Below are positions 9,105-18,676 of a stretch of DNA of 64,000 nucleotides, in pieces. How positions within the stretch are numbered: the stretch's first letter is position 1; each line of letters begins with the position of its first letter. A program made the position numbers and the translations under genes. The notes under the pieces are model-generated. The model was not told where the DNA came from. It made no database searches and saw nothing but the letters and a program-made list of their open reading frames with translations. This stretch comes from Marixanthomonas sp. SCSIO 43207 (GTDB lineage Bacteria > Bacteroidota > Bacteroidia > Flavobacteriales > Flavobacteriaceae), in contig NZ_CP063203.1 of NCBI RefSeq assembly GCF_019904255.1, forward strand, positions 1,674,001 to 1,738,000. Reading direction: 5' to 3'.

Positions 9105-9773
9105 TTATTTTTTCTTGTTTTTCAATTTAAATGCTGCTGTACGTTTTATCTGTTCTTCGAGATTCCATTCAAAATCAAATCTGTTTTTAAGGAATACAGC
9201 GATTGAATCCAATCCAATGGCTGTGCGTCGTGCGTCAATATTTTCCGGGTCCAAAACAGGCCAAAGATTGAAGCTCTTGGTTTCCGGATAATATTTCATT
9301 TGTCCGCCATAAACCTGCAAATCACCTCTTTCTGTAGCAATTCTATCTTCTGCTCGTACCAAAAAGCGGGGTTCTAGTTTTTGATCCTTAACAGCTTGTC
9401 GCATCATGGGAAGGTAGTGTATCCGCACTTCATTTGCTGAGTGTTGAATAACGTTACAAAGCGTCCAATTACCACGATCTCCTATCATTTCTTTTGAGGG
9501 CCAGCCATAGTTTTCAAGAATATTTTTTACGCGTTTTTCATTAATGATATGGTTCTTATCTATAATAACTTGTTGTTCTTTTACCAACTCAGCGTCAACT
9601 CCATATAAGGCTATTAATGAATCTCGTGATCTAATGGGTTCTTGTTCTGTCTTCCAAATATCATCAATGAGTGCTAGTAAGTTTTCTTTTTTTTCGGGTA
9701 GTGTTACCGTCTCTTCGGTTGTATGGGAGCATTTAAATAGCAGCGCTAAACTGATTAATACACTATATTTCAT
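9105..9773 (-). CDS. DUF6624-like secreted or lipid-anchored protein
   Basis: 222 residues. The hydrophobic N-terminus ends in LLFKCSH; Cys14 could be a relaxed Bacteroidota lipobox, although Lys at -1 is unusual. The body shows the pattern of the DUF6624 family: DSLIALYG, KEMIGDRGNWTLCNVIQHSA, YLPMMRQAVKDQKLEP, RFLVRAEDRIATERGDLQVYGGQ, and INARR-like DARRTAIGL near the end. The function of this family is unknown; the conserved AxLxDR-type centre is reminiscent of an enzyme but I cannot assign one. Confidence 0.65.
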   Translation of the reverse strand: MKYSVLISLALLFKCSHTTEETVTLPEKKENLLALIDDIWKTEQEPIRSRDSLIALYGVDAELVKEQQVIIDKNHIINEKRVKNILENYGWPSKEMIGDRGNWTLCNVIQHSANEVRIHYLPMMRQAVKDQKLEPRFLVRAEDRIATERGDLQVYGGQMKYYPETKSFNLWPVLDPENIDARRTAIGLDSIAVFLKNRFDFEWNLEEQIKRTAAFKLKNKKK

Positions 9774-9811
9774 TTTGTAAAAGGTTTTGTGTTGAACACT
9801 TTTAAGTATGA

Positions 9812-10252
9812 TTAACGCACGTAATTGAAAAACAGTTCAATAACAACACTTAAGATAACACTTGCTATCGTTGCAAGAATTGACATACGTTTTAAACTAA
9901 AGGTATTTGCAAATGCCATCCATAAGCATACTAGCCCGCAAATTGATAAAAGTATGGTTCCGTATAGAGGAACTACGCTACTAAAAAGACCTATTTGATT
10001 AAAAATAGGATCCAGCAAAGCGGTGAATCCAAACAGGGCTAATGCAAAATTGGTCTTTTCATGTTTTATCAATAGATAATAACTTGCAAATAAAAGTTCT
10101 ACACTTATGACCAAGGGACCATATTGGTTATAGTATTCTCTTTTAAAATATGCTTCCAATCCTTGAGGAAATTCAACCATTACTAAAAAATCAATGCTCA
10201 AACAAATTCCAATTATTAAAAGCAATAGCGAAATAATTATTCTTTTTTTCAT
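9812..10252 (-). CDS. Four-TM hypothetical membrane protein
   Basis: 146 residues with hydrophobic segments at about 5-25, 45-62, 68-90 and 95-140, predicted to be an inner-membrane protein. It contains no motif I recognise. It follows the DUF6624-like gene's promoter side by 39 bp on the same strand and may be co-transcribed with it. Confidence 0.6.
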   Translation of the reverse strand: MKKRIIISLLLLIIGICLSIDFLVMVEFPQGLEAYFKREYYNQYGPLVISVELLFASYYLLIKHEKTNFALALFGFTALLDPIFNQIGLFSSVVPLYGTILLSICGLVCLWMAFANTFSLKRMSILATIASVILSVVIELFFNYVR

Positions 10253-10344
10253 TTTATTTCATCGTTTTGTCTAACAACCTAGTAGACTGGTTATAAAGAT
10301 ACTAAAGTACTGGTTATTCCCTTGATCATAGTGAATGGTATAGC

Positions 10345-10947
10345 TTATAACCAGCTAAAACCTAATCCTACATTAAAGAGTACTGCATCTCTATGTGCAT
10401 CTCCTTCTAAAGACGCACGACCAAAAACTAGTTTTGATTGTACAGAAAGCGCAAAGTTTTTCTTTTTATAAACTTCATAACCTGTACTTGCCATCACAGC
10501 ACAACCAAAGTTCCAGTCGTCATTTACACCGTCTTCAATATCGTATAATGCCGGGGCGTCTATGGCTAGACCAAATCCGCCGTGAACCCACCAGCAATCT
10601 TGTATCCAGTATTGCAGCGAAGGTATAAACCCGCCAAAATGCCTGTCATTATTCTGAAATTTATAAATGTTTCCCGGTAAAGCAGCCGTGATAGCAAGGT
10701 CTTCATGTAACATATAGCCAAACTTTAGATCCGGGAAAACAAAGGTTCCTTGAGCATCGTCAAATGTTTGTATACCAGCACTATCTTCTATACCGATAAC
10801 GCCGCCACCTACTACAAACTCAAAGATAAAACCGTCTCTTTGCGTGGTGGTTTCAGAAGTTGTATTTTGTGCATAAGTGAGACTTGATACCAATGCAAAG
10901 GCTACACAAGCCAAGTGTAAGAAAAGGTGTTGTTTGATTGTTTTCAT
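10345..10947 (-). CDS. Outer-membrane beta-barrel-like protein
   Basis: The start is taken at the second ATG (10947), giving a 200-residue protein with a clean signal peptide (ending SSLTYAQ). An ATG five codons upstream is also possible. The mature part has alternating hydrophobic strands with aromatic ends and Gly-rich turns (FIFEFVVGGGVIGIEDSAG, LKFGYMLHEDLAITAALPGNIY, WWVHGGFGLAIDAP, VLFNVGLGFSWL), ending in Trp-Leu, as expected of a small OM porin-like barrel. It has no recognisable enzyme motif and stands as a single gene. Confidence 0.6.
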   Translation of the reverse strand: MKTIKQHLFLHLACVAFALVSSLTYAQNTTSETTTQRDGFIFEFVVGGGVIGIEDSAGIQTFDDAQGTFVFPDLKFGYMLHEDLAITAALPGNIYKFQNNDRHFGGFIPSLQYWIQDCWWVHGGFGLAIDAPALYDIEDGVNDDWNFGCAVMASTGYEVYKKKNFALSVQSKLVFGRASLEGDAHRDAVLFNVGLGFSWL

Positions 10948-11118
10948 TTTAATTGATGTCATAATTGTTCGTTTTTTGATTATTGAATGATTAATTGATG
11001 ATTTTTGTTTGTAAGGGTACTTGTTTATTTTTTTTCTTGATTTCTAGATACATTTCAAAAGTAAAGTCACAACGAATTTCTAGGGTTCTACTTTTTAAAT
11101 AGGAACAAATGTTACACA

Positions 11119-12207
11119 CTATACTTTATATTCTTGGATCACTTTTTTTCTTACTCTTGTTTTATGATGTAAGCCAAACAAGGGTCTAAGAAAGGGTGTT
11201 CTTTTTATTAGAAACTCATACAGCAAATAACAGCCAATAAACGTAATGAGTGTAATAAGCACGAAAGCAATTAGTGCTGGTAAGTGAAACGGTAGCACCA
11301 ATTTTGCAGCTAAATACAACACAATCATATGGATGATGTATACCGGGTATGCTGCTTTACTTAAATAAGATACTAACTTGCTTGGTTTATTGAGGTATTG
11401 GTAACAAAATCCAAATATGGAAAAGATCCAACTATTGCTTTCAATAACCGTAATATATGAAGGCCCTTCAGTAGCGAAGAATACATACCTTATGGTATAT
11501 AGTATAGCAGCTATTCCTAAAAAAAGCCACTTCCATTTTTTTACGGTTTCCCAAAATAGGGTGCCTGTTTTCATAAAAAGATACCCGAAAAAGAAAGCCA
11601 ACAAGCCAATGGCAAAACCATGCCAGGTTTCAGCGTATAGTGCAAAAGGTTTTGGTTGAAATAGTACTACTTCTGCCACAAAAAACAGATTTACAGCTAA
11701 TAAACCCAACGGGTTATTAAACAATCGTTTTGAAACAGCGATTAGTTTTGAAAACATTCCTTTTTTAAACCCATAAAAAATAGGAAGTCCGATGAGCACA
11801 TACACAAAAATATTTCCTAAAAACCAAAGGTGTCCCATATGAGGATAATAGTCTAATCCCAGATTATAGTAGTCTTGAAATACAAACATGTGTAATGGTA
11901 CTATCGCTACAATACCAAATAAGAAGGGGACTAAAATTCTTTTGGTTCGTTCAAGAAGTAACTCCCTATTGTTACGTTTTCGCAAAGCGAAATAAACACC
12001 CATCCCAGATACATAAAAGAGTATAGGTATTCTCCACACATTTAACATGGTCATGGGTTGCCATAATGCTGTAGAAATCTCGTCGCTTCTTATAAAAGCT
12101 ATAAACATTGCCCAAGGCTGAAATACAATAGCAATATGATATAGTAACAACAATGCTATAGCTATAACTCTAAGCCAATCGATATCGTAACGTCTTTCTA
12201 GGTTCAT
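11119..12207 (-). CDS. Acyltransferase family 3 (AT3/OpgC-like) membrane protein
   Basis: 362 residues with about ten TM segments. The N-terminus MNLERRYDIDWLRVIAIALLL matches the RxxxxDxLR-type opening of AT3 proteins, and the LLYHIAIVF segment carries the conserved His. GMGVYFALRKRN and YYPHMGHLWFLGNIFVYVL (about 136-154) are further family motifs. AT3 proteins move acyl groups onto membrane-associated sugars or lipids; the acceptor here is unknown. It is a monocistronic-looking gene, with 104 bp to the ankyrin lipoprotein gene. Confidence 0.85.
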   Translation of the reverse strand: MNLERRYDIDWLRVIAIALLLLYHIAIVFQPWAMFIAFIRSDEISTALWQPMTMLNVWRIPILFYVSGMGVYFALRKRNNRELLLERTKRILVPFLFGIVAIVPLHMFVFQDYYNLGLDYYPHMGHLWFLGNIFVYVLIGLPIFYGFKKGMFSKLIAVSKRLFNNPLGLLAVNLFFVAEVVLFQPKPFALYAETWHGFAIGLLAFFFGYLFMKTGTLFWETVKKWKWLFLGIAAILYTIRYVFFATEGPSYITVIESNSWIFSIFGFCYQYLNKPSKLVSYLSKAAYPVYIIHMIVLYLAAKLVLPFHLPALIAFVLITLITFIGCYLLYEFLIKRTPFLRPLFGLHHKTRVRKKVIQEYKV

Positions 12208-12311
12208 AATCTGTAATTTTGGATGATTCGTGTTTTGTGTTTTGCACAGAGGATACTTTCTGTGCTGTTCTGTATCTAGCTACTTCTATACCTAGCTCAT
12301 TGAGCAAATTG

Positions 12312-12896
12312 CTACTTTAACATCATAGCTACTACCGGTCTTGCTTTTTCCAATTCTTCAAGATCTAATGTGAAACCCATAGGTTGCAGCTGTAAGGTTA
12401 CCATCTTATAGACAGGTTTCATTTGAGCAAAATCTACCAGTACTATTTCTCTAGGGGTAGCTCCAAAATTATTGCGAACTGTTTTATCTGCTTTTCCATC
12501 AAGGAGTAATTGTACCATTTCAATTCGTGCAAAGAATGCAGCTGTATGTAAGGCTGTGCCGCCATCATTATTTTTTATAGATAAATCTGCTTCTGCATTG
12601 ATAAGTGCTTTGGCTATTTCAGGTTTATTAAACGTGATGGCAGTCATTAAAGGAGTAGATCCAGACATGGTTTCTTTTTGATTAATATTGGTTCCAGCTT
12701 CTATATGCTGCTTCACAGCTTCCAAGTTTCCGGCTAGTACAGCTTCATGTATATCTATACTGGGTTTACTTACTTCCTTTTTTGAAAGAGCTGTTGTATT
12801 CTTGGTTTCTTTTTTTTGTGAACACGAGGGTAACATCATTGCCACTACACAAATAATAAGTACCCACTTTAATTGATTTTTAACTGATTTTTTCAT
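12312..12896 (-). CDS. Ankyrin-repeat lipoprotein
   Basis: 194 residues. The lipoprotein signal peptide ends MMLPSC (Cys25). Residues 50-140 make about three ankyrin repeats (DIHEAVLAGNLEAVKQHIEAGTN, GSTPLMTAITFNKPEIAKALINAEAD, GGTALHTAAFFARIEMVQLLLDGKAD). It is likely a periplasm-facing protein-binding module. Its promoter carries the five-repeat operator also found before the serine hydrolase at 18677-20635, and the divergent gene is an AraC/TolB/TPR regulator, so it is a strong candidate target of that regulator. Confidence 0.85.
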   Translation of the reverse strand: MKKSVKNQLKWVLIICVVAMMLPSCSQKKETKNTTALSKKEVSKPSIDIHEAVLAGNLEAVKQHIEAGTNINQKETMSGSTPLMTAITFNKPEIAKALINAEADLSIKNNDGGTALHTAAFFARIEMVQLLLDGKADKTVRNNFGATPREIVLVDFAQMKPVYKMVTLQLQPMGFTLDLEELEKARPVVAMMLK

Positions 12897-12936
12897 GATT
12901 CTAAATGTTAAGAATTATTGTTTTGATTTGATGACA

Positions 12937-13046
12937 CAAAGATGCAACCAACCTTGAAGCAACAGTAAACACTTATGAATCAAGAGTTATGAAGTTTAAC
13001 GCAAGGCTATAAATTATGTAGCAAGACTATAATTTATGGCGCATAT
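12937..13046 (-). promoter_or_regulatory. Promoter with five phased direct repeats (operator copy 1)
   Basis: On the minus strand a -7 box CATCTTTG (12937-12944) lies 41 bp upstream of the ankyrin gene start. Directly upstream of it are five direct repeats, consensus on the plus strand TATGAWGCAASACT. Their GCAA cores begin at 12959, 12980 (TCAA), 13001, 13021 and 13041 (GCAT), giving steps of 21, 21, 20 and 20 bp. The same geometry recurs at 20676-20785. The spacing of two helical turns suggests several activator molecules stacked on one DNA face, with the first repeat at the -33 region. Confidence 0.8.
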
Positions 13047-13121
13047 CAGTATAAATTCAGAAATAGGGGGTAAAACTCATGTTTAAATTTTAAGTATCTT
13101 CGTTGCAGTTATGTACACAAA

Positions 13122-15203
13122 ATGACGACAAACAATACTTCAAATTCATTTTTGGCAGAAGCCAAATCCATAGTATTAAATGCTATTTCTAATGAGCAGT
13201 TTGGTGTTTCAGAATTAGCAGTTGAGATGAATATGAGCCGCTCCAGTTTGCTTAGAAAAATAAAAAAGCAAACCGGTTTATCTGCTAGTCAATTTATTCG
13301 AGAAATACGTTTACAAAAAGCAGCAGCGTTACTACTAGAAACAGAGCTAACGGCTTCTGAAATTTCATTTGAAGTTGGTTTTAGCAATCCGTCTTATTTT
13401 ACAAAATGTTATCGTGAATATTTTGGTTATCCTCCCGGTGAAACCAAAACCAAAAAAGAAGAAGAACAAAGTACCGAACAAAAAAAGGAAGAAGAACAAA
13501 AAGAGCCGGTTACAAAAAATAGAAGTATTAATAGATACATTATAGCAATCACAACCCTGTCAATACTTGCTATTGTTTATTTTTTTAAAGACGAATTCAC
13601 TTCAAATGAGTCTGAAACAAGTAAAGAAAAATCGGTTGCATTTTTACCTTTCAAAAACCTAAGTGAAGACAATTCTAATTTATATTTCATAAACGGTGTG
13701 ATGGAATCTTCGCTCAATAATCTTCAAAAAATTAAAGATTTACGAGTAATCAGTAGAACTTCCACAGAAAAATATAGAAGCAACCCTAAAACCGTATCTG
13801 AAATTGCCGAAGAGTTGGGTGTGAATTATTTAATAGAGGGAAGTGGGCAAAAAGTAGGTAATGAAGTACTTGTAAGCATTCAATTGATAGATGCCCATGC
13901 CGACAGTCCCATTTGGTCTGAGCAATATAAATACCAACTTAAAAATGTTTTTGAGCTTCAAAATACCATTGCAAAAAAAATTGCCTTCGCCATAGAAGCC
14001 AATGTAACCCCAAAAGAATTAGCGCTCATTGATAAAAAGCCTACAGAAAATATCATCGCTTATGATTATTATTTAAAAGGCTTGGAAAATCAAAATGAAC
14101 AAAATGAAGCAGGATTACAGAAAGCCATCTTGAATTTTGAAAAAGCCATAGAAGAGGATTCAAAATATGCTAATGCATATGCACAAATAGCAATTTGTTA
14201 CTATTATTTAGATCTAAATAAGATTGAAAAAAAATATTTAGGTAAATTAAATGAATATGCAGATAATTCGTTGCTGTATGATGCTACTTCTGAATTACCA
14301 CTCATTGCAAAAGCACTGTATTATATAAATACAAACGAATTTAGGTTAGCGATACCCTACCTAGAAAAAGCATTAGATTACAACCCAAATGCCTCTTCTG
14401 TAGTATTAATCTTATCAGATTTATATGCTCGCGTTGTTCCAGATACCCATAAATACCTCACTTATGCTTTAAAAGGAATCAAATTAAATATAGAAGCAAA
14501 TGATTCTGTAGCCAAAAGCTTTATCTATTTGCATTTGAGCAATGCCCTAGTGCAAAACGGTTTTGTAAAAAAAGCATCTGAATATATTGAAGAATCTTTA
14601 AGGTATAACCCTAGTAATCCTTACGCCCCGTATTTAAAAAACTTTATCGATTATGCCAACAATAAAGATTTAAATGCATTAACAACTACCATGCTAACAG
14701 AGTGGAAAAAAGATACTACCCGTACCGATATTACGCAAGAATTGGCGAAGCTATATTATTTTCAAGAAGATTATAAAAATGCTATGTTTTATTATGAAAA
14801 ATACACAAATCTACTCGCTACCAATAAGATTGATCTCTATCCCGCCGAAAATATAAAAATAGCTTACACTTATACTAAATTGAACTTCTCTAAGAAAGCC
14901 GAAATATATGTAAACAAGTATATAGACTACCTAGAAAAAGATGAATCAATTTACAAAGAGGCGAGTCTAGCGATGCTTTATCTCTATGAAAATAAGCCGG
15001 AAAAAGCCATAGAAGCGTATGAAAAATTTAGCTTGCAAGATGATTTTCAATATTGGATACTGTTGTTTTTAAATGAAGACCCACTTATCAAGCAATTGCA
15101 AAGCCATCCAAAATATGAGGAAACAATTCAGAAAATAGAAACTCAATTTTGGGAAAACCACAATACGCTGAAAATTACTTTGGAAGAAGAGAAACTACTA
15201 TAG
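13122..15203 (+). CDS. Membrane-tethered AraC-type regulator with TolB-like and TPR domains
   Basis: 693 residues. The N-terminus (about 8-108) is an AraC/XylS DNA-binding domain with both helix-turn-helices (VSELAVEMNMSRSSLLRKIKK and ASEISFEVGFSNPSYFTKCYRE). A Lys/Glu-rich linker (109-130) leads to one TM segment (about 138-155). Then comes a TolB/FlgO-like domain (about 170-300: SVAFLPFKNLSEDNSNLYFINGV, LGVNYLIEGSGQKVG) and a long TPR region to the end. The topology implied is cytoplasmic DNA binding and periplasmic sensing, as in CadC/ToxR but with an AraC head. It is divergent from the ankyrin lipoprotein across the phased repeat array, its likely operator. Confidence 0.88.
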   Translation: MTTNNTSNSFLAEAKSIVLNAISNEQFGVSELAVEMNMSRSSLLRKIKKQTGLSASQFIREIRLQKAAALLLETELTASEISFEVGFSNPSYFTKCYREYFGYPPGETKTKKEEEQSTEQKKEEEQKEPVTKNRSINRYIIAITTLSILAIVYFFKDEFTSNESETSKEKSVAFLPFKNLSEDNSNLYFINGVMESSLNNLQKIKDLRVISRTSTEKYRSNPKTVSEIAEELGVNYLIEGSGQKVGNEVLVSIQLIDAHADSPIWSEQYKYQLKNVFELQNTIAKKIAFAIEANVTPKELALIDKKPTENIIAYDYYLKGLENQNEQNEAGLQKAILNFEKAIEEDSKYANAYAQIAICYYYLDLNKIEKKYLGKLNEYADNSLLYDATSELPLIAKALYYINTNEFRLAIPYLEKALDYNPNASSVVLILSDLYARVVPDTHKYLTYALKGIKLNIEANDSVAKSFIYLHLSNALVQNGFVKKASEYIEESLRYNPSNPYAPYLKNFIDYANNKDLNALTTTMLTEWKKDTTRTDITQELAKLYYFQEDYKNAMFYYEKYTNLLATNKIDLYPAENIKIAYTYTKLNFSKKAEIYVNKYIDYLEKDESIYKEASLAMLYLYENKPEKAIEAYEKFSLQDDFQYWILLFLNEDPLIKQLQSHPKYEETIQKIETQFWENHNTLKITLEEEKLL

Positions 15204-15350
15204 GTTATTAAAAGTTATTTTAATAAAATACAATGCCCAAACTTATTTACTAAAGCTCTAGCTCAATTTCTTACATCTTGCTTCAAAACCGCATCATTAG
15301 ATTTCCACAAAAATAGACTACAATTTAAGTTTACCGTAGTTGTATTCTCA

Positions 15351-16826
15351 CTAGTCAGTACCAAGCAATTCGTTTAATACTTTTTTGGATCCTTCACTGC
15401 CTAATTCAACTGCTTTTGTATAACTCTTTATAGCATCTTCTTTTTGATTATATTGTAAATACGCTTCACCCAATGAGTCCCATAAATTTCCATCTTCAGG
15501 AAATAATTTCACATTCAATTTAAATAGTTCTAGTGCCCAGCCCGGTTGATTCTCCTTTTTTAAACGGCTATAACCAAGACGGTTTAAAATAGCATGATCA
15601 ACAAATTCATCATTAATTTCTTTCTTTAAAAAGTCTGGTAATTTTTCTGCATTTGTAGATGGATTAGTTTTCATAAATTCATGAATCAATTCATAAATGT
15701 TTTTTGAAATTGGGGTTGGCGTATAATTTGTATTAAAAATCATTTTACCAATTTCTCTAGCCACGTTTTCTGAATCACGCCCCAAAAACGCATTTGTGAT
15801 GTATATAACAACAACATCATCATCTACAAATCTCACAAAATCTGCAAAATACAATCCGTTACTACCATTATGCGCAACAATTTTGGTGTTGTTATGACTT
15901 TTGGATATGGCCCATCCATAACCATAATAAGATGTCATTTTATCATTCTCGGCTACATAAGGTGTTTCTAATATTGCTCTAGTTTTTGATTTTAAAACGA
16001 CATTATTTTGTAAAGCAATATGCCATTTGTATAAATCTTCAACGGTAGAATGTATGTCGCCTTTACCTATACTATACCAGTGGTTATTATTGTAAGGTAG
16101 GTGCTGTTGGGTGGTTCCCCAATCGGTCCATTTTTCATCATCTCTATTATAATAGTAGCCATGTGCTAGACGCTCTGTACTAAAATTGATACTTTTATAT
16201 CCGGTACTTTTCATTTGAGCAGGCTGAAACAAATGTTCTTTTAGAAAATCATTATAAGTTTGTCCTGAAACCTGTTCTAATATGGCAGTAAGTAGAATAT
16301 AGTTGGCATTTGCATATTGGTAGGTTTTGCCAGGTTTAGAATGCAATTTGGACTCAAAAAAATCTTTTATAAATTGTTGCTTACTAGCTTCATCATATCT
16401 AAAACCGCCTGTTCTATTAGAAATTCCTGAGGTATGTGTCAATAGTTGATGAATTGTAATATCCGTCTTATCAAGAGGAATTTGAGAAAAATATAAACTC
16501 AGTTTATCAGAAGTTTTCATTTTTCCTTGTTCTACTAATTTTAAAATAGCGGATGCTGTAAATTGTTTCGTTACAGAACCAATATTATAAACAGTTGCTG
16601 GTGAATTGGGAATTTTATTTTTTCGATCTGCCCATCCGTATCCTTTAGATAAAATAACTTTTCCCTGTTTAGCCACTAAAACAACACCAGAAAAGCCATT
16701 TTTTGTACTTGCATCCAAATAAGAGTCAACTTTGTTGAATAGCTTTTTATGAGTGGTTTGAGAAGTAGCACTGAAAGCTAAAAGCGTAATAATTGTAATA
16801 AATAGTGTTTTAATAAATGGTCTCAT
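15351..16826 (-). CDS. Class C beta-lactamase-like serine hydrolase with TPR tail
   Basis: About 491 residues when started at ATG 16826, which gives a proper signal peptide (ending SATSQ); the frame is open further upstream but that region belongs to another small gene. The beta-lactamase/DD-peptidase fold shows the SxxK motif in NIGSVTKQFTASAI, the Tyr motif as YANANYILL (YxN) and a HNGSNG (H/KxG) motif late in the domain. The last 70 residues are TPR, with WDSLGEAYLQYNQ. Such secreted proteins are esterases, peptidases or peptidoglycan enzymes; the substrate is unknown. It follows the 47-residue membrane protein by 5 bp. Confidence 0.88.
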   Translation of the reverse strand: MRPFIKTLFITIITLLAFSATSQTTHKKLFNKVDSYLDASTKNGFSGVVLVAKQGKVILSKGYGWADRKNKIPNSPATVYNIGSVTKQFTASAILKLVEQGKMKTSDKLSLYFSQIPLDKTDITIHQLLTHTSGISNRTGGFRYDEASKQQFIKDFFESKLHSKPGKTYQYANANYILLTAILEQVSGQTYNDFLKEHLFQPAQMKSTGYKSINFSTERLAHGYYYNRDDEKWTDWGTTQQHLPYNNNHWYSIGKGDIHSTVEDLYKWHIALQNNVVLKSKTRAILETPYVAENDKMTSYYGYGWAISKSHNNTKIVAHNGSNGLYFADFVRFVDDDVVVIYITNAFLGRDSENVAREIGKMIFNTNYTPTPISKNIYELIHEFMKTNPSTNAEKLPDFLKKEINDEFVDHAILNRLGYSRLKKENQPGWALELFKLNVKLFPEDGNLWDSLGEAYLQYNQKEDAIKSYTKAVELGSEGSKKVLNELLGTD

Positions 16827-16831
16827 TTGGT

Positions 16832-16975
16832 TTATTTTTTTTTGGTCCCATACTCTAACGCCGCGCCTATAGCTATGCCTAGAACAAACCATAATTGTAT
16901 ATTTGAGGTTAAGAACCCCACTATAGTTCCTAGCAAAATACCTATTCCTAATTTTAATCCCTTTTTAGTTTTCAT
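16832..16975 (-). CDS. 47-residue Gly-rich small membrane protein
   Basis: This short gene runs from ATG 16975 to TAA 16832. It begins with a Lys-rich head (MKTKKGLKLG), has two hydrophobic Gly-zipper-like stretches (IGILLGTIVGFLTS and WFVLGIAIGAALEYG) and ends KKK. It is probably a two-helix inner-membrane protein. The stop lies 5 bp before the start of the serine hydrolase, and both follow one -7 box at 17005-17012, so they form an operon. Function unknown. Confidence 0.7.
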   Translation of the reverse strand: MKTKKGLKLGIGILLGTIVGFLTSNIQLWFVLGIAIGAALEYGTKKK

Positions 16976-17004
16976 TTTTTTCATTGTTTGAAATCCTATT
17001 TTTT

Positions 17005-17012
17005 CAAAGATA
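17005..17012 (-). promoter_or_regulatory. -7 box for the small membrane protein/serine hydrolase operon
   Basis: On the minus strand it reads TATCTTTG, a full TAnnTTTG match, about 30 bp upstream of the 16975 start codon. Confidence 0.5.
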
Positions 17013-17064
17013 GAATAGCTTTAACCTTTAAAACGTTCTAGATTATAAAACAGAACAAATTCCT

Positions 17065-18576
17065 TTAATCTGCAAACTGCACTCGAATTAAAGGACTGTT
17101 TACTAAACTTATCAATGTTTTTACATTCATATGAAAGCTGCTAGCGGCTGTTTCTGTAAACGTTTTTAATTCACTAAGTTTTTCTTCATTGTAATATACC
17201 CCGTTTAATAATGTACTATTTATTTCTTTTGTGTTTTTAATATCCTCTAATGGATTTTTATTTAATACTACCAAATCTGCTTTTTTGCCTATTTCAATAG
17301 TTCCATAATCCTCAACTAGATTAGAAAACGTTGCAGGTACAATGGTTGCAGTCTGTAAAGCTTCAAGGTTGGTTAATCCAGAGGCTGTTAATTCATATAA
17401 TTCATCGTGAAGGCTAAACCCGGGAAATACAAAAGAATCTGTAACATCGGTTCCAGCCATAATGGGTACACCAATTTTATTTGCCATTGCCACTTGTTTT
17501 TTTGATGCTTCAAAAAATTGCTCAGCTATACTAATTCCTTCACGTTCAAGATTTTTCTCTTTGTTTTGGTCCGTATCATATTTCCACCATAACTTCTTTC
17601 TAATTTTGGTTATATATTTTAGATTTTCATTGTTGGTAAAACCATTTTTATGCGCGTTGGCTTCAAACTTTAAGGTCTGCAGGGTGGGTGTCCAATAGGC
17701 ATTTTTTTCCTGCATTAAACGCATCAATTTTTTTGCATAAAGACTATCAAACTCTTGTACAATCTTTGCTTTTGATTTAGAGAAATACCTTTTCCAATTT
17801 TTAGGATTCTTTAGACTATCTGTCTCTGAAAAGCATTCGAACAAAAATACGCGACCATGTTCAAAACTTCTTTGTCCTAGGTTAACCGCATCTTCCAAGC
17901 TTAGAAACATCGGTTTATGACCTGCCAGATGCAACCCATACTTAGGTGCTCTTAAAGCTAATGTTTTGTAAGTATTTTTTGGCAATTGCTGATACACCTT
18001 TATAAAATCCACGTTTTCCTTCTTATAGAATTGTAGCAAAGAATCTACTTGAGATGGCTTTTGAAGTTTAAAAAAGTCTGGTGCATCCTTAGGAATGGCT
18101 TTCTCACCATCCATTTGGTAACTGCTTTGCAGCACATATCTGGGTGTGACTCTGGTGTTATTCTCTAAGTCTTTATTCCATTGTAAACGTTCTTGACTAC
18201 CCACCCAATAACTGTCTTTTTTATTTAATTGACCAGACATGTCTCTTACGCCGGTAACCCCATTAGCAATGTAAAGTGGATGATGAAACCATTCTGAATG
18301 TTGATTGGAATGGGTGTGCATATCCCACAATCCAGGAATGAGGAATTTACCTGTACCATCAATTAATAAGACATCCTCTGAAGTTGCGATATTCGTGGAA
18401 TCAATTTTTGTAATTCGAGATTGTTCGATCAAAACAAATTGGTCCTCGGCAATTTCTCCGGTTACAACATCTACAATATTTATATTTTTGATGATAGTTT
18501 TTTCATAAACTACTGGTGTTTGTAATTTGGAAGTTGGCCACACGTAAGCGGTGGTAATAATCGTAATTGCTAGCAA
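17065..18576 (-). CDS. Amidohydrolase family protein (imidazolonepropionase-like)
   Basis: 503 residues as called. The metal-binding opening FLIPGLWDMHTHSNQHSEW (HxH) is followed by the later His (LAGHKP), KVYQQ with a possible bridging Lys region, and Asp in IMAGTDVTDSFV. The C-terminus has the usual YGTIEIGKKADLVVLNKNPLEDI. This is a dinuclear-type metal-dependent hydrolase, probably acting on a cyclic amide or a dipeptide. The start is doubtful: the called start is TTG at 18576, in the middle of a hydrophobic segment, while the frame stays open upstream to about 18641 (LTKINFEKR-ITYLIKNVDALF) without any ATG. Confidence 0.85.
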   Translation of the reverse strand: MLAITIITTAYVWPTSKLQTPVVYEKTIIKNINIVDVVTGEIAEDQFVLIEQSRITKIDSTNIATSEDVLLIDGTGKFLIPGLWDMHTHSNQHSEWFHHPLYIANGVTGVRDMSGQLNKKDSYWVGSQERLQWNKDLENNTRVTPRYVLQSSYQMDGEKAIPKDAPDFFKLQKPSQVDSLLQFYKKENVDFIKVYQQLPKNTYKTLALRAPKYGLHLAGHKPMFLSLEDAVNLGQRSFEHGRVFLFECFSETDSLKNPKNWKRYFSKSKAKIVQEFDSLYAKKLMRLMQEKNAYWTPTLQTLKFEANAHKNGFTNNENLKYITKIRKKLWWKYDTDQNKEKNLEREGISIAEQFFEASKKQVAMANKIGVPIMAGTDVTDSFVFPGFSLHDELYELTASGLTNLEALQTATIVPATFSNLVEDYGTIEIGKKADLVVLNKNPLEDIKNTKEINSTLLNGVYYNEEKLSELKTFTETAASSFHMNVKTLISLVNSPLIRVQFAD

Positions 18577-18676
18577 AAAAAGCGCATCTACATTTTTTAT
18601 GAGGTATGTAATCCTTTTTTCAAAATTGATTTTTGTGAGAATTGTTCAGAACTGTCTGTTTGATAGTCAATAAAAT

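Noticed and set aside
12955-13050. Regular repeats that might be a CRISPR array
   Set aside because: Units are about 14 conserved bases at 20-21 bp steps with 6-7 bp between, far too short for repeats and spacers; a promoter operator explains them better.
15277-15300. TTGCTTC and GCATC motifs like those of the phased operator
   Set aside because: They are 14 bp apart rather than 20-21, only two occur, and no gene follows in the matching orientation.
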